Origin: an uncultured Collinsella sp.
Lineage (GTDB): Bacteria; Actinomycetota; Coriobacteriia; Coriobacteriales; Coriobacteriaceae
Direction: 5' to 3'
Assembly: GCA_900549085.1 (NCBI GenBank)
Contig: URMO01000008.1
Span: 1 to 42,923, forward strand
DNA length: 42,923 bases
Each line of letters begins with the position of its first letter. The stretch's first letter is position 1. Below the pieces are notes generated by a model. The model saw only the letters and a list, made by a program, of their open reading frames with translations, was not told where the DNA came from and did not search any database. A program made the translations under genes and the position numbers. Shown here in pieces: positions 15,470-23,025 of this stretch.

Positions 15470-16807
15470 ATGGACGAGATGTTTGCCATTAAATGCCAAA
15501 ACTGCGGCGGCCCTATGTACTCACACCAGGCTAAACGCAGCTTTGAGTGCGCCTATTGCGGCACGGTCGTTCCGTGGCAGGCCGATGCGGGGGAGCCCAA
15601 GAGCGCCCTGGGCATTCGCCATACGCCGCTGACGGTTGTCGATGGGCTACTTAAGCTCACCCATGTGTCGCAACTCGAGCGCCCGGAGGACCCGGACTGG
15701 TATTTCTTTAATTCACACTGGCGCAATCAGTCGGTTCTGGAGCATCTGCTGTGGGAGGATCGCGGCACGGCGCAGGAGTTCCAAGAAGCCACGCACGTGA
15801 GCATTCCCTGCCCCTTCTGCGGCGCGTCCTTTGAAGGCGAGTCCACTCAGCGCGTGTTTGAGTGCCCGTCCTGCGGAAATAAGATCGGCGTTGCCGACCT
15901 TCTCAAGCCCGGCACGTTTAGCAAGCGCCTGACCATGGGCGTTGGTGCCGAGTATGTGCCTGAGCAGGGTATTCCCTGCGAAATCTCGCCGCAGCAGGCG
16001 CGTGCCAACGCGCTGCAGCTGGTGCGCCAATACCCCGACGCCTTTGCCGGGCACGACGTGGAAGACGCGATTCAAAATGACATGATGCTCTTCTACTTCC
16101 CCATGGCGCTCGCGGACCTGCGCATGATGGCGTCCTTCCCGGGCAAGGGGCTGAGCAAGGAGACCCTGGTGTACTACGAGGTGCTCGACTGGGCGTATCC
16201 GCGGGCAAACTACCTGGACGTTCGCCTCATGGGCATTTTGGAACCGTGGGACTTTGCCAAGGTTGGGCCGTTTGACCCGGCCATGCAGGAAGGTGACTTC
16301 CGTGTTGTCTCCGTCGATGCGTCCACCAAGGACCAGGTGGTCATTGATAAGCTGGCGCTCGACGTTGCCGGCAACGATGCCGAGGCGGTGCTGGGGCTCA
16401 ATAAAAAGAGCATCCGCACCTGGGCGCGCAAGGCCCGCAAGCATAAGGACGGCCTGGTGATGGTGCCGGTCTACTTTGTCGATCGCCCGGCGACGGACAG
16501 CCGCGATGGCGAGCAGGTGCGCATTGCCGTCAACGGCCAGACGGGTCGTGCGGCCGCGGTGGTGTTTAGCGACAAACGTGAGACGCATGTGGTGGTGCCG
16601 CTCAATCCCAACGTGATGCTGTCGAGCGAAAGTACCGTGCACGCCACGCCCATCGAGGTCAAATACGTTAAATCGCCGTTCCTATACCAGATCGTGCGCC
16701 GTGGAGGCGGAGAGCAGCCGCGTCAGGTGGCGGCGGCGGCCGAGGGTTCCTACCGAGAGAAGAAGCCCAAACGAAAAGGCTTGTTCGCCGCGATCTTTGG
16801 GAAGTAG
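15470..16807 (+). CDS. Double zinc-ribbon protein of unknown function
   Basis: 445-residue protein predicted to be cytoplasmic. Two four-cysteine zinc ribbons are seen: C9/C12 with C28/C31, and C114/C117 with C132/C135. The remaining 300 residues are a mixed alpha/beta region with no motif I recognise, and no membrane helix is present. The protein ends in a basic-hydrophobic tail (KKPKRKGLFAAIFGK) that could touch the membrane. The start is well supported by AAAGGAGG at 15454-15461, eight bases before the ATG. Such proteins are usually annotated as TFIIB-type zinc-ribbon proteins; the name describes the fold, and a transcription role should not be assumed. Confidence 0.85.
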   Translation: MDEMFAIKCQNCGGPMYSHQAKRSFECAYCGTVVPWQADAGEPKSALGIRHTPLTVVDGLLKLTHVSQLERPEDPDWYFFNSHWRNQSVLEHLLWEDRGTAQEFQEATHVSIPCPFCGASFEGESTQRVFECPSCGNKIGVADLLKPGTFSKRLTMGVGAEYVPEQGIPCEISPQQARANALQLVRQYPDAFAGHDVEDAIQNDMMLFYFPMALADLRMMASFPGKGLSKETLVYYEVLDWAYPRANYLDVRLMGILEPWDFAKVGPFDPAMQEGDFRVVSVDASTKDQVVIDKLALDVAGNDAEAVLGLNKKSIRTWARKARKHKDGLVMVPVYFVDRPATDSRDGEQVRIAVNGQTGRAAAVVFSDKRETHVVVPLNPNVMLSSESTVHATPIEVKYVKSPFLYQIVRRGGGEQPRQVAAAAEGSYREKKPKRKGLFAAIFGK

Positions 16808-16915
16808 GGGAGTAGTGCCGGTCGGCGCTGCGATCCGATAGCTAGAGGAACGGGGCAGCTCGCAGGAGTGCGGACTGTCGTCTGATTGTTTGAGGGTGCC
16901 AGATGTAAATAATCG

Positions 16916-17051
16916 GTGGAACGGCTGTAAAAGAGCCTTTCCACTGGGTAGAATCAGGTTGTGCCGCGGAACCCGCTCCTCAGCGCTTAAACTTCGGAGA
17001 CGCGGGCAACGCAGGTATTATCGTCTAGGGCCGGCTGCAACCGGCCCTTTT
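16916..17051 (+). ncRNA. Candidate structured RNA with its own terminator
   Basis: A hairpin at 16916-16944 (GTGGAAcGGCT with AGCCtTTCCAC) is followed by a TAGAAT -10-like box at 16949-16954. The next 90 bases can fold with CCCGC/GCGGG and GTTG/CAAC helices. They end in a perfect 7-bp terminator GGGCCGG-CTGCAA-CCGGCCC plus TTTT (17028-17051). No open reading frame with a ribosome site lies between the candidate promoter and terminator. No known RNA family was recognised; it lacks the conserved signal-recognition-particle RNA loop. Confidence 0.4.
17028..17051 (+). terminator. Rho-independent terminator with no gene before it
   Basis: GGGCCGG (17028-17034) and CCGGCCC (17041-17047) followed by TTTT. 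The nearest plus-strand gene ends 220 bases upstream. Confidence 0.75.
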
Positions 17052-17072
17052 CATGACTCCCTTCGCTATCCG

Positions 17073-17165
17073 TTACTGCTTATATTCCCGCCAGATCGAG
17101 TAGAGGTTCCGGGCAATGCCGGTCACATACATCGAGAGGCGCAGGATTTCAAGAAACAAGTTCAT
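17073..17165 (-). CDS. Possible 30-residue amphipathic peptide
   Basis: The open frame encodes 30 residues from ATG 17165, beginning MNLFLEILRLSMYV and ending IWREYKQ. It is hydrophobic and amphipathic, with a Trp and basic residues near the C-terminus, broadly like small membrane-active peptides of type I toxin systems. The ribosome site is only GGGGTGAAG, about six bases upstream. It faces the candidate RNA 16916-17051 tail to tail. Size alone makes chance a real possibility. Confidence 0.25.
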   Translation of the reverse strand: MNLFLEILRLSMYVTGIARNLYSIWREYKQ

Positions 17166-17530
17166 AGGCTTCACCCCAATCGGAGATCGGAGCGTTGCCC
17201 GCAGGCGGATTCCGCGGCGGTCAAGATTTTACTCTATACGCCGCAGCGGGGGATATCTGACCCCAGTGTTAGAGTGGTGTCCATTTGCATGGATGACCGG
17301 GCATAATCGCGACATATCCTGGAGTTGAAATGCCACTGGGGATATGAGGGGGAGCCGGGGTCGGATGTTGGGGCTCAACGAAGCAAGTGGCGCTTCTGTC
17401 TTCTTGGGATCGGGGGTGCGAATCAGCCTGCGGCAATGAGCCCAGCTCTATTCGGGGCGCAGTGAGTCCCGAATCGAGCGTTCCTGGCTGTCATGCATGT
17501 CAAGTGGTGAAAGCCCACAGCGGCATCGCC

Positions 17531-17983
17531 TTACACGGCAACGGGGGCCTCTTTGGGGCGTCCTGCCTTTGGAGCGTCGGCGAGTCGTGCCTCGATGGAG
17601 GCTTTGGACACCATGCGCTTGGTGCCATCCTTCCATGAATCCAACAGTCCTGCATTTATCAGTTGCGATACCCGTGCTGAGCTAACACCGAGCATACGCG
17701 CGGCATCCGCTGCGGTGACGGCGGGGATGTCGCCGAGTTCGCGACTGACGGCCACGGCGATAATCTTGCCACCGTGCTGCGGCTCGTGGCCAAAGTCCGG
17801 CGCAGGCAGGTCGACGCCGCCCATTAGGTGGTCATCGACCATGCATGCGAGAAAATCAGCGGCGCTTTCGACAGCGTCGTTTAGGTCGGATCCGAACGTT
17901 CCACCTCCGCCCAGCGAGCCACATGGCACAGCGTCGACAACGCCGTCCGAATCAAAGAACTCGAATTCCCATACGTAAACCAT
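17531..17983 (-). CDS. hicB: HicB-family antitoxin with C-terminal helix-turn-helix
   Basis: 150-residue antitoxin that neutralises HicA and probably represses the operon. The N-terminal 80 residues match the HicB partial RNase H-like fold (GSDLNDAVESAADFL). Residues 90-115 form an excisionase/MerR-like helix-turn-helix (VTAADAARMLGVSSARVSQ), where other HicB proteins carry a ribbon-helix-helix or an HTH. The C-terminus is basic (KAGRPKE). ATG 17983 follows the strong site GAGGAGG. It lies 45 bases downstream of hicA and is co-transcribed with it. The pair assignment is reliable because both members are present in standard order. Confidence 0.88.
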   Translation of the reverse strand: MVYVWEFEFFDSDGVVDAVPCGSLGGGGTFGSDLNDAVESAADFLACMVDDHLMGGVDLPAPDFGHEPQHGGKIIAVAVSRELGDIPAVTAADAARMLGVSSARVSQLINAGLLDSWKDGTKRMVSKASIEARLADAPKAGRPKEAPVAV

Positions 17984-18028
17984 GTAAGACCTCCTCTAAA
18001 ACTCGATGCGAAATGTGATGAGGATGAG

Positions 18029-18199
18029 CTATCGAAGTCCTGCCTGCCTTAGGATTCTTTTGGCAATTTGATCCTCAATCTCTCGGTGGCGTTTCACGAG
18101 CACGAGTTTATCTCCTTTGACGAACTTCTCGTGATTAGTGCCTCCTTTCGAGATGAAGCCGGCTTCTTCGAGGATGCGGATCAATTCGCGTCTCTGCAT
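18029..18199 (-). CDS. hicA: HicA-family mRNA interferase toxin
   Basis: 56-residue double-stranded-RNA-binding-fold toxin that cleaves mRNA during translation arrest. The family core is clear: RRELIRILEEAGF, then GGTNHEKF with catalytic His23, then LVLVKRHREI and a C-terminal helix ending ILRQAGLR. ATG 18199 is chosen because AAAGAGG lies six bases upstream; a TTG five codons earlier would cover that site. It is the first gene of hicA-hicB. The promoter lies in an unusually AT-rich segment with two TTAG-N6-CTAA dyads, hinting at acquisition by transfer. Confidence 0.93.
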   Translation of the reverse strand: MQRRELIRILEEAGFISKGGTNHEKFVKGDKLVLVKRHREIEDQIAKRILRQAGLR

Positions 18200-18221
18200 C
18201 TTAGCCTCTTTCAATAACTAT

Positions 18222-18270
18222 ATATTAGCACTTCCTAAGGGTTTTAGACTCAAATCTTAGCTATTGCTAA
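18222..18270 (-). promoter_or_regulatory. hicAB promoter with two TTAG-N6-CTAA operator dyads
   Basis: TTAGCACTTCCTAA (18225-18238) and TTAGCTATTGCTAA (18257-18270) are both TTAG-N6-CTAA, with centres 32 bases (about three helical turns) apart. The first overlaps a minus-strand -10 box TAATAT (18222-18227). The arrangement fits autorepression by HicB through its helix-turn-helix. Confidence 0.6.
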
Positions 18271-18444
18271 CCCTTTGTCTTACTTCGCAGTCCTTGGATA
18301 GCGGCTTATATTCCTTATCGTATTAGTCTACTTGCTCGTGCGGACACGATTTTGGTGCTCTGAGCGCGATCGCGAAAAGGGTTTGCGGCGACTAGAAAGT
18401 GATGGAGAAGGCAGTTTTAACGAACCTCATTGGGGGTGGCGTAT

Positions 18445-18714
18445 GTGGACAACAACACCTTGCTGTTTAAGGACAAGGGTTCGGGTAGGTTTAAAGACGT
18501 CAAGATCTACCCTAACCGCATTGAGGTACTCAAGAAGGGCACTTTCGGCGGCAAGCACACCGAGATTGTCTACCTTAAGGACATCACGGGGGTCAGCAGG
18601 ATCAAGGGCCGCGACGTTTTTCTGCGCAACAGGCTGTTGACTGCCTGTGTCTTTAGCCTGAGCAGCCGCTCCCAGGCTCAGGAATTCGTCAACGTGCTGA
18701 ACATAGTGATGTAG
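18445..18714 (+). CDS. Small PH-like domain protein, possibly frameshifted at its N-terminus
   Basis: 89-residue protein from GTG 18445 with a beta-rich pattern like bacterial PH domains: NTLLFKDKGSGRFKDVKIYP, IVYLKDITGVSRIKGRDV and a final helix SRSQAQEFVNVLN. The start is uncertain: a G-run (18432-18436) could act as ribosome site for GTG 18445, and a TTG lies at 18430. In the neighbouring frame, ATG 18402 opens MEKAVLTNLIGG and runs into the same G5 tract. Removing one G would join it to this frame as a PH-like N-terminal strand. So either the gene is frameshifted or phase-variable, or the upstream frame is chance. Function unknown. Confidence 0.6.
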   Translation: MDNNTLLFKDKGSGRFKDVKIYPNRIEVLKKGTFGGKHTEIVYLKDITGVSRIKGRDVFLRNRLLTACVFSLSSRSQAQEFVNVLNIVM

Positions 18715-18738
18715 CCTATGGCGGCGTTCGGGCCAAGG

Positions 18739-18779
18739 TAAAAATCGGGGGCACAGAACGGTGTCCTACGCCCCCGATT
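18739..18779 (-). terminator. Terminator of the PI-PLC-like gene
   Basis: AATCGGGGGC pairs with GCCCCCGATT (18743-18752 and 18770-18779). Read on the minus strand it ends in TTTTT. Confidence 0.8.
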
Positions 18780-18808
18780 GAGTCGATGTGTTTAAAAGGC
18801 CGGCTTGC

Positions 18809-21292
18809 CTATTCGCTATCGTCCCCAGCGTTTTCGCGGTCACTGGCAAGCATTGCCGCGCCAGCGACCGTTGTCGCCACGGCGGCAGCGGCAAGCCCGG
18901 CGGCAATGCCAGAGCCGTCGCCCGTGCCGGCGAGCTTCTCGCCCGAGCCCTTGCTCTTGTTGCCCTTGCCGTTTTTGTCGGCGCCGCCTGTGTTGGAGCC
19001 CGTGCCGTTGCCGGCGCCGCCTGCACTGCCCGAGGCCGCTACGGTAAAGCTTACGGCTCCATCGCTGGCGAGTGTGTAGTTTTGTGCCGCGTCGCCCAAC
19101 AGGCCTTTCGCACGCACCCAATACGTCCCCGCGGCAAATGCCTCGCCCTCGGCCATCGCCGTTCCCGGAGCGCCGTTCGCGTCGTGCACAAACTCGAGCT
19201 GGGCCGTGCAGGCATCGGTTTCGAGCTTGCCCTCGAGTGATGCCGCAATCTTGGCGCGCACGTCTTCGCCGGCCTTAAGGCCTTCGAGTCCCTCAAAATG
19301 GGGCGTCAGCGCGCGTGGATTGATATCGATGGGCACGGAGCCCCGCAGCTCCGTAACGGTCTCGTTGCCCAGGGCGTCGACATCCACGTATTCGATGGCA
19401 AACGCGCTGCCAGAAGCGGCCACGTTGAGTACGTTGCTGCTGTCGACAAGGCGGAAATGGCCCTCGCCAACGGTCTTGCCATCTTGGAGCGAGGCATCGC
19501 TCAGCGAGTCTCCATACGTCATGTGCATGCGGTCCGGGAGGCAGCATGAAACTGTTGGCTTGTGCTTCGCGTCGTAATTGCGTTGGTAGATGCTCCGGGC
19601 CAGTGCCGAATCGACAAAGTCGGACGCGATAATGCCAACGTGCTTGAGGCAATCTGACTTTGTTTTATCGCTGCCGCTGGGATTGATGTACTGGCTCTTG
19701 TACAGATGCTCGTTGACCACTCGCGCCGCGGTAAAAGGATTGCTTCCTTGTTTGTAATTCGTGCAACTAGTGTAGTTGATAGACCAGCAGCGTTCCAGGA
19801 CTTGCACCTTGGCGCCATCATTGTCCTCGACGTCCACCTTGTTGCGCGTGAGATTGGTCGTCTCTCGCAGCGCCATATCGACCCAGCTAATCTTGTCGGT
19901 TCCGGTGCATTCAAAATGGTCCTGGGCGTATACCTTGGTGCAATAGGGCTCTTTGTCGCCCGCATTGCCCGTAGTCTCAAAGCCTCGCGCGTCTTGGACG
20001 AGGCACATCGACTGCCCGGAATGCGCCTTGATTTTGTCGTCCCATTGGGTGAGATCGAGGCCCCACGTGTGGCTGCTTACGCTGTTGCCGGCGAGTACAA
20101 ATCGACGCAGCAGGACGATCTTTCCGCGCACCTCGTTCAGTGTGGGGATTCGGCTCGACGTGTAGAACAGATCGGGATTATCGTGCATAACCTTGGCGAA
20201 AGCCGTCGTAACGCTTTCGTCGGTAGCCTCGTCGTTGCCTCGTGACGCAAGCATGATGAGCGCTTCTGACGGGTTTTCGTTCAAAAATGTTTTGAAGTAA
20301 CCGATGACATCGGAGAGATGCATAAAGCCCCCGTCTTTTTTGAGCAGGTAGCATCTTCCATGGTCGATACCGGGGTCGCCGTTCTCGTCGTTCCTTCCGA
20401 GTCGGATATCAAAATAGCGAATGCCTTCGAGCAACTGCGTCGGGATGTAATCCTGCTGGCACTTTGCTTGTGAGGATTGGGGCTCGGTGTCGTTGTCCAC
20501 GCTGCAGGTGCCCGAATCATGCGTGCCCGGGATACTCAGCTCGTCGAGGTACTTGTTGTCGTCGACGTATTTCATCCAGCATGGTCCGTCGACGTAGCTG
20601 CTATACGTGGTCCAGTCGATACTTCTAACTGTGGTATTGATCTTGCCCATGTCGTAACCGACAAGTTCTAGCTCCCACGGAATGCTCTTACTCTTATGGC
20701 AGATCTTATTGTTGTCCTGGTCTTTGCCGTCCGATTCTATTGCCAGGTACTTAATGTCTTTTTTCTCGGTTTCTTTCTCGACCGTGCGGTCTCGAATGAT
20801 ATAGGTTCCGTTTGATTGACGTTCGAACGCAAAAGCGCGGCTGGGCTTGTTGTCATACTCGCCGCCCCATACGTGGATGACCTTTCCATCTTTGTCCGAG
20901 TCGTCGTCGACCGACCAAATGCTGTAACCCGTCTTTTTATGCTCTTCGAAATTGAGCAAGGTGCGGATAGCATACCAGCTTGTATCGTCATTCTTGGTCG
21001 TTACGTTCTCAAGGATGAGCTTGCTGGACGTGCCGTCGTTAAACAGGTGGCAGACGTTGCCGCGAACGTTGCCGTCTTGGTTGACGCTCGCGGTGCGAAA
21101 ATAGCCCGCGGGGCGAAGGCGAATGACGAAATTGTCGAGGCTGTCCGACGGTGCGGGTGTGTTGTCTGCAAATGCCGTTCGCAGGGGAATGCCCGGCGCT
21201 GCGGTTTCAGGCAGGCTTGCAAGTGGTGACAACGCCGCAAGCCCTAGGCCCAGCGTAAACGCTCGGCGGCTGATGGCATGGTGTTCGGTCAT
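18809..21292 (-). CDS. Tat-exported, sortase-anchored PI-PLC-like phosphodiesterase
   Basis: 827-residue surface protein. The N-terminus has a twin-arginine motif (SRRAFTLGL) and signal peptide. Residues about 45-220 look like a lectin-type beta domain. The phosphatidylinositol-specific phospholipase C X domain follows: SIPGTHDSGTC with catalytic His258, GIRYFDIRLG, then IDHGRC with His311, and SDVIGYFKTFLNENPSEALIML. After about residue 580 come beta-rich modules, a Gly/Asn/Lys-rich linker, and a cell-wall sorting signal LAGTG (787-791) with hydrophobic stretch and a short charged tail. The LAxTG form is that of class E sortases of high-GC Gram-positives. ATG 21292 follows GGAGGAGAT. Likely cleaves GPI or inositol phospholipid heads outside the cell; substrate unproven. 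Confidence 0.87.
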   Translation of the reverse strand: MTEHHAISRRAFTLGLGLAALSPLASLPETAAPGIPLRTAFADNTPAPSDSLDNFVIRLRPAGYFRTASVNQDGNVRGNVCHLFNDGTSSKLILENVTTKNDDTSWYAIRTLLNFEEHKKTGYSIWSVDDDSDKDGKVIHVWGGEYDNKPSRAFAFERQSNGTYIIRDRTVEKETEKKDIKYLAIESDGKDQDNNKICHKSKSIPWELELVGYDMGKINTTVRSIDWTTYSSYVDGPCWMKYVDDNKYLDELSIPGTHDSGTCSVDNDTEPQSSQAKCQQDYIPTQLLEGIRYFDIRLGRNDENGDPGIDHGRCYLLKKDGGFMHLSDVIGYFKTFLNENPSEALIMLASRGNDEATDESVTTAFAKVMHDNPDLFYTSSRIPTLNEVRGKIVLLRRFVLAGNSVSSHTWGLDLTQWDDKIKAHSGQSMCLVQDARGFETTGNAGDKEPYCTKVYAQDHFECTGTDKISWVDMALRETTNLTRNKVDVEDNDGAKVQVLERCWSINYTSCTNYKQGSNPFTAARVVNEHLYKSQYINPSGSDKTKSDCLKHVGIIASDFVDSALARSIYQRNYDAKHKPTVSCCLPDRMHMTYGDSLSDASLQDGKTVGEGHFRLVDSSNVLNVAASGSAFAIEYVDVDALGNETVTELRGSVPIDINPRALTPHFEGLEGLKAGEDVRAKIAASLEGKLETDACTAQLEFVHDANGAPGTAMAEGEAFAAGTYWVRAKGLLGDAAQNYTLASDGAVSFTVAASGSAGGAGNGTGSNTGGADKNGKGNKSKGSGEKLAGTGDGSGIAAGLAAAAVATTVAGAAMLASDRENAGDDSE

Positions 21293-21335
21293 ATCTCCTC
21301 CGTTCGCAGGGTGCGGTTATGCACTTGTTTTGGTC

Positions 21336-21341
21336 ACTATA
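21336..21341 (-). promoter_or_regulatory. Candidate -10 box of the PI-PLC-like gene
   Basis: TATAGT on the minus strand, 44 bases before the ATG; the -35 region is weak. Confidence 0.4.
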
Positions 21342-21499
21342 CTGCCCAGATGTTTAAAGACGCCGGTTTAAATTGCCTGCGCGGCGCTATAAATCGGCGG
21401 GCGGACGTGTTGGGGCACTTGTCTATTTGTGCTGTTATCACGTCTGGGATGGTTTTGGAGCCCGGCATCCTGCGTTCGTCGGCTACCGGCATAAGAATG

Positions 21500-21525
21500 G
21501 GGAGGGTCGGCTTACCGGCCCTCCC
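21500..21525 (-). terminator. Terminator-like hairpin after the first lipoprotein gene
   Basis: GGGAGGGTCGG (21500-21510) pairs with CCGGCCCTCCC (21515-21525). The minus-strand read-out is followed by CATTCTT, a weak T-tract. It resembles the hairpin after the paralogous gene at 22423. The remaining bases of the 21293-21597 gap show no gene. Confidence 0.6.
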
Positions 21526-21597
21526 TGGGTACGAAGCGCTGGGATACCGTCGCTTGTTTGCACTGCGTCTGTGTTTCCCGTTGTGCTCGCCAGTCGC

Positions 21598-22191
21598 TTA
21601 GCGCTTGATCTCGATATCCTCGAGCTTGACGTCCATGGCCTCGGTCTTGGCCTTGGCGATGTCGTCGGCAAACTCCAGAGACTTCATCATGGTCTCGACG
21701 GCGTCCTTGTGCTCCTCGACATTGTCGATACGTACGTACACACTGCCGCCGTCAACGTCAGTGAAGTACTCGGTCGTCACGCCGCCCGAGTGCGTAAAGT
21801 AGGCGCTGCGCCAGGTCTTGCCGTTGTACTTAACGGGATCGCTCTCGGTCCATCCGGAGTTGGCCTTCCACTTTGCCTCGTAGTCAAACAGTTCATCGGC
21901 GTTCTTGTCAGGATCGAAGACGGGGATGAAGCGGTCGCTGGCATGCTCGCTCTCGGTGAACTTAAACTGGGCCCTGTCGGCGGTATCGCCTGCGACGTCC
22001 GTGATTTCGACGCCCTCGGGGACTTCGACCTTAAACCAAATGAAGTCGGTCCTCATATCCACGGCTGGTTTTTCTGCTCCGCCGCCACCGCCACTTCCGG
22101 TAGCGCCGCCGCTGCCACCGCAGCCCACCAGGGCAACTGCGGCAAAGAGACTGATGCAGAGGGTGAGAATCGCAAAGGCCTTCTTTTTCAT
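21598..22191 (-). CDS. Predicted lipoprotein, paralogue of the gene at 22423
   Basis: 197-residue lipoprotein of unknown function. Signal peptide with lipobox LVGC (Cys24), then a Gly/Ser-rich tether. The domain that follows has DFIWFKVEVPEGV, DRFIPVFDP, KYNGKTW, YFTDVDGGSVYVRI and a C-terminal helix and strand ending IEIK. ATG 22191 follows GAGGAGGAC. About half the mature residues match the next gene upstream, with the same order of blocks, so the two arose by tandem duplication. The gene has its own promoter region with a TGGGNCANNTGNCCCA dyad and its own terminator hairpin. The domain is probably a ligand-binding module outside the membrane; no substrate can be named. Confidence 0.85.
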   Translation of the reverse strand: MKKKAFAILTLCISLFAAVALVGCGGSGGATGSGGGGGAEKPAVDMRTDFIWFKVEVPEGVEITDVAGDTADRAQFKFTESEHASDRFIPVFDPDKNADELFDYEAKWKANSGWTESDPVKYNGKTWRSAYFTHSGGVTTEYFTDVDGGSVYVRIDNVEEHKDAVETMMKSLEFADDIAKAKTEAMDVKLEDIEIKR

Positions 22192-22262
22192 GGTCGTGTC
22201 CTCCTCGATCTGTAACCGCCCATGGATTACCTGCCTTTACTGTACGCGCGGGCGGCTCGTTC

Positions 22263-22283
22263 AGGTGGGCCATGTGTCCCATT
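22263..22283. promoter_or_regulatory. Operator-like dyad TGGGNCANNTGNCCCA, copy 1
   Basis: AGGTGGGCCATGTGTCCCAT lies about 72 bases upstream of the lipoprotein start at 22191. On the minus strand it is followed about 22 bases later by a TACAGT -10-like box, so the dyad would lie at or just upstream of the -35 position. The same 20 bases recur before the paralogous gene. Confidence 0.6.
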
Positions 22284-22330
22284 CTGGGGGCCTGATTTGC
22301 GCCGACAAGTGGCAATATGCTCGGGCGTAA

Positions 22331-22364
22331 AAGAGGGGAGGGTCGGTGCTGCCGGCTCTCCCCG
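22331..22364 (-). terminator. Terminator of the second lipoprotein gene
   Basis: GGGGAGGGTCGG and CCGGCTCTCCCC form an 11-12 bp stem with one mismatch; the minus-strand read-out ends TCTTTTAC. Confidence 0.7.
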
Positions 22365-22422
22365 GGGCGAGGTGCCTGTTGTTTTAATGGGGCGCGTGTA
22401 CGCGGGCGTGTGCGGGATTCAG

Positions 22423-23025
22423 CTACTTGATCTCGATGCTCGAAATCTCGACTTCGCGTGCCTCGGCAACTGCCTTCGCCATGTCATCGGGAAACTCGAT
22501 GGAGTTGAGGAGCGCCTCGGCTTCTTTCTTATGCAGATCGAAGTTCGAGATGAGGACGTAGACGCTTCCCGGCTCAACGTCGGTAAAGAGGAGGGTTGAG
22601 ACGCCGCTGTTGTCCTCGTACGTTCCGACGAGCCACGTCCTGCCGTTATACTCGACGGACCCGCCATCCTTCCACTGGAACGTATCACCTTTCTTTTCTG
22701 CCTGGTCGGCGTGGGATTCCTCTGCCGTCAGCGCTTTTTTCCAAACGGGGATAAAGCGATCGGCCGAACCGTTCTTGTCTTCGGGGAAGGTGAGCTGGAC
22801 CCTGTCGGCATTCTTGCCAGCGGAGTCGCTTACGCCAACGCCCTCGGGCATCTCGACCTTAAACCAAATGAAGTCAGTCTTCTTGGCAACGGGGGCCTTT
22901 TCTTTGCTTTCGCTCTTAGCGGCGCTGCCGCCCCCGCCCGATGCGCTCCCGCCGCAGCCGACAAGGGCAAATGCGGCAAAGAGGGCGATGCAAAGGGAAA
23001 GGATCGATAGGGTCTTTTTCTTCAT
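22423..23025 (-). CDS. Predicted lipoprotein, paralogue of the gene at 21598
   Basis: 200-residue lipoprotein. Signal peptide MKKKTLSILSLCIALFAAF, lipobox LVGC with Cys24, then a Ser/Gly/Lys tether. The same domain as its neighbour follows: DFIWFKVEMPEGV, DRFIPVWKK, VEYNGRTW, LFTDVEPGSVYVLI and a terminal strand EIK. ATG 23025 is chosen over an ATG-containing extension to 23058 because AAGGAGG lies about eight bases upstream and the signal peptide starts there. The leader is long (about 150 bases from a TATCTA-like -10), unlike the short leader of the paralogue. Function unknown. Confidence 0.85.
   Translation of the reverse strand: MKKKTLSILSLCIALFAAFALVGCGGSASGGGGSAAKSESKEKAPVAKKTDFIWFKVEMPEGVGVSDSAGKNADRVQLTFPEDKNGSADRFIPVWKKALTAEESHADQAEKKGDTFQWKDGGSVEYNGRTWLVGTYEDNSGVSTLLFTDVEPGSVYVLISNFDLHKKEAEALLNSIEFPDDMAKAVAEAREVEISSIEIK

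Larger units (their letters stand above)
16808..17530. other. Gene-poor 0.7 kb stretch
   Basis: No convincing long gene. Open frames here (for example 16890-17306) have no ribosome site or recognisable protein. It holds the candidate structured RNA (16916-17051), a possible 30-residue minus-strand ORF (17073-17165), a pair of CCCCAGTG/CACTGGGG segments near 17250-17345, and a 7-bp hairpin ATTCGGG/CCCGAAT at 17450-17474 downstream of hicB. Confidence 0.6.

Noticed and set aside
16955..17051. Signal recognition particle RNA, 6S RNA or tRNA
   Set aside because: The conserved SRP loop, the 6S bubble and the tRNA T-arm were all looked for and not found.
16890..17306. 138-codon plus-strand open frame in the gene-poor region
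   Set aside because: Its translation is rich in Arg and Cys without domain features, it lacks a ribosome site and it runs straight through the intrinsic terminator at 17028-17051.
17249..17345. CCCCAGTG...CACTGGGG pair considered as ends of an insertion sequence
   Set aside because: The arms are only 8-12 bases, there is no transposase remnant and no target duplication was found.
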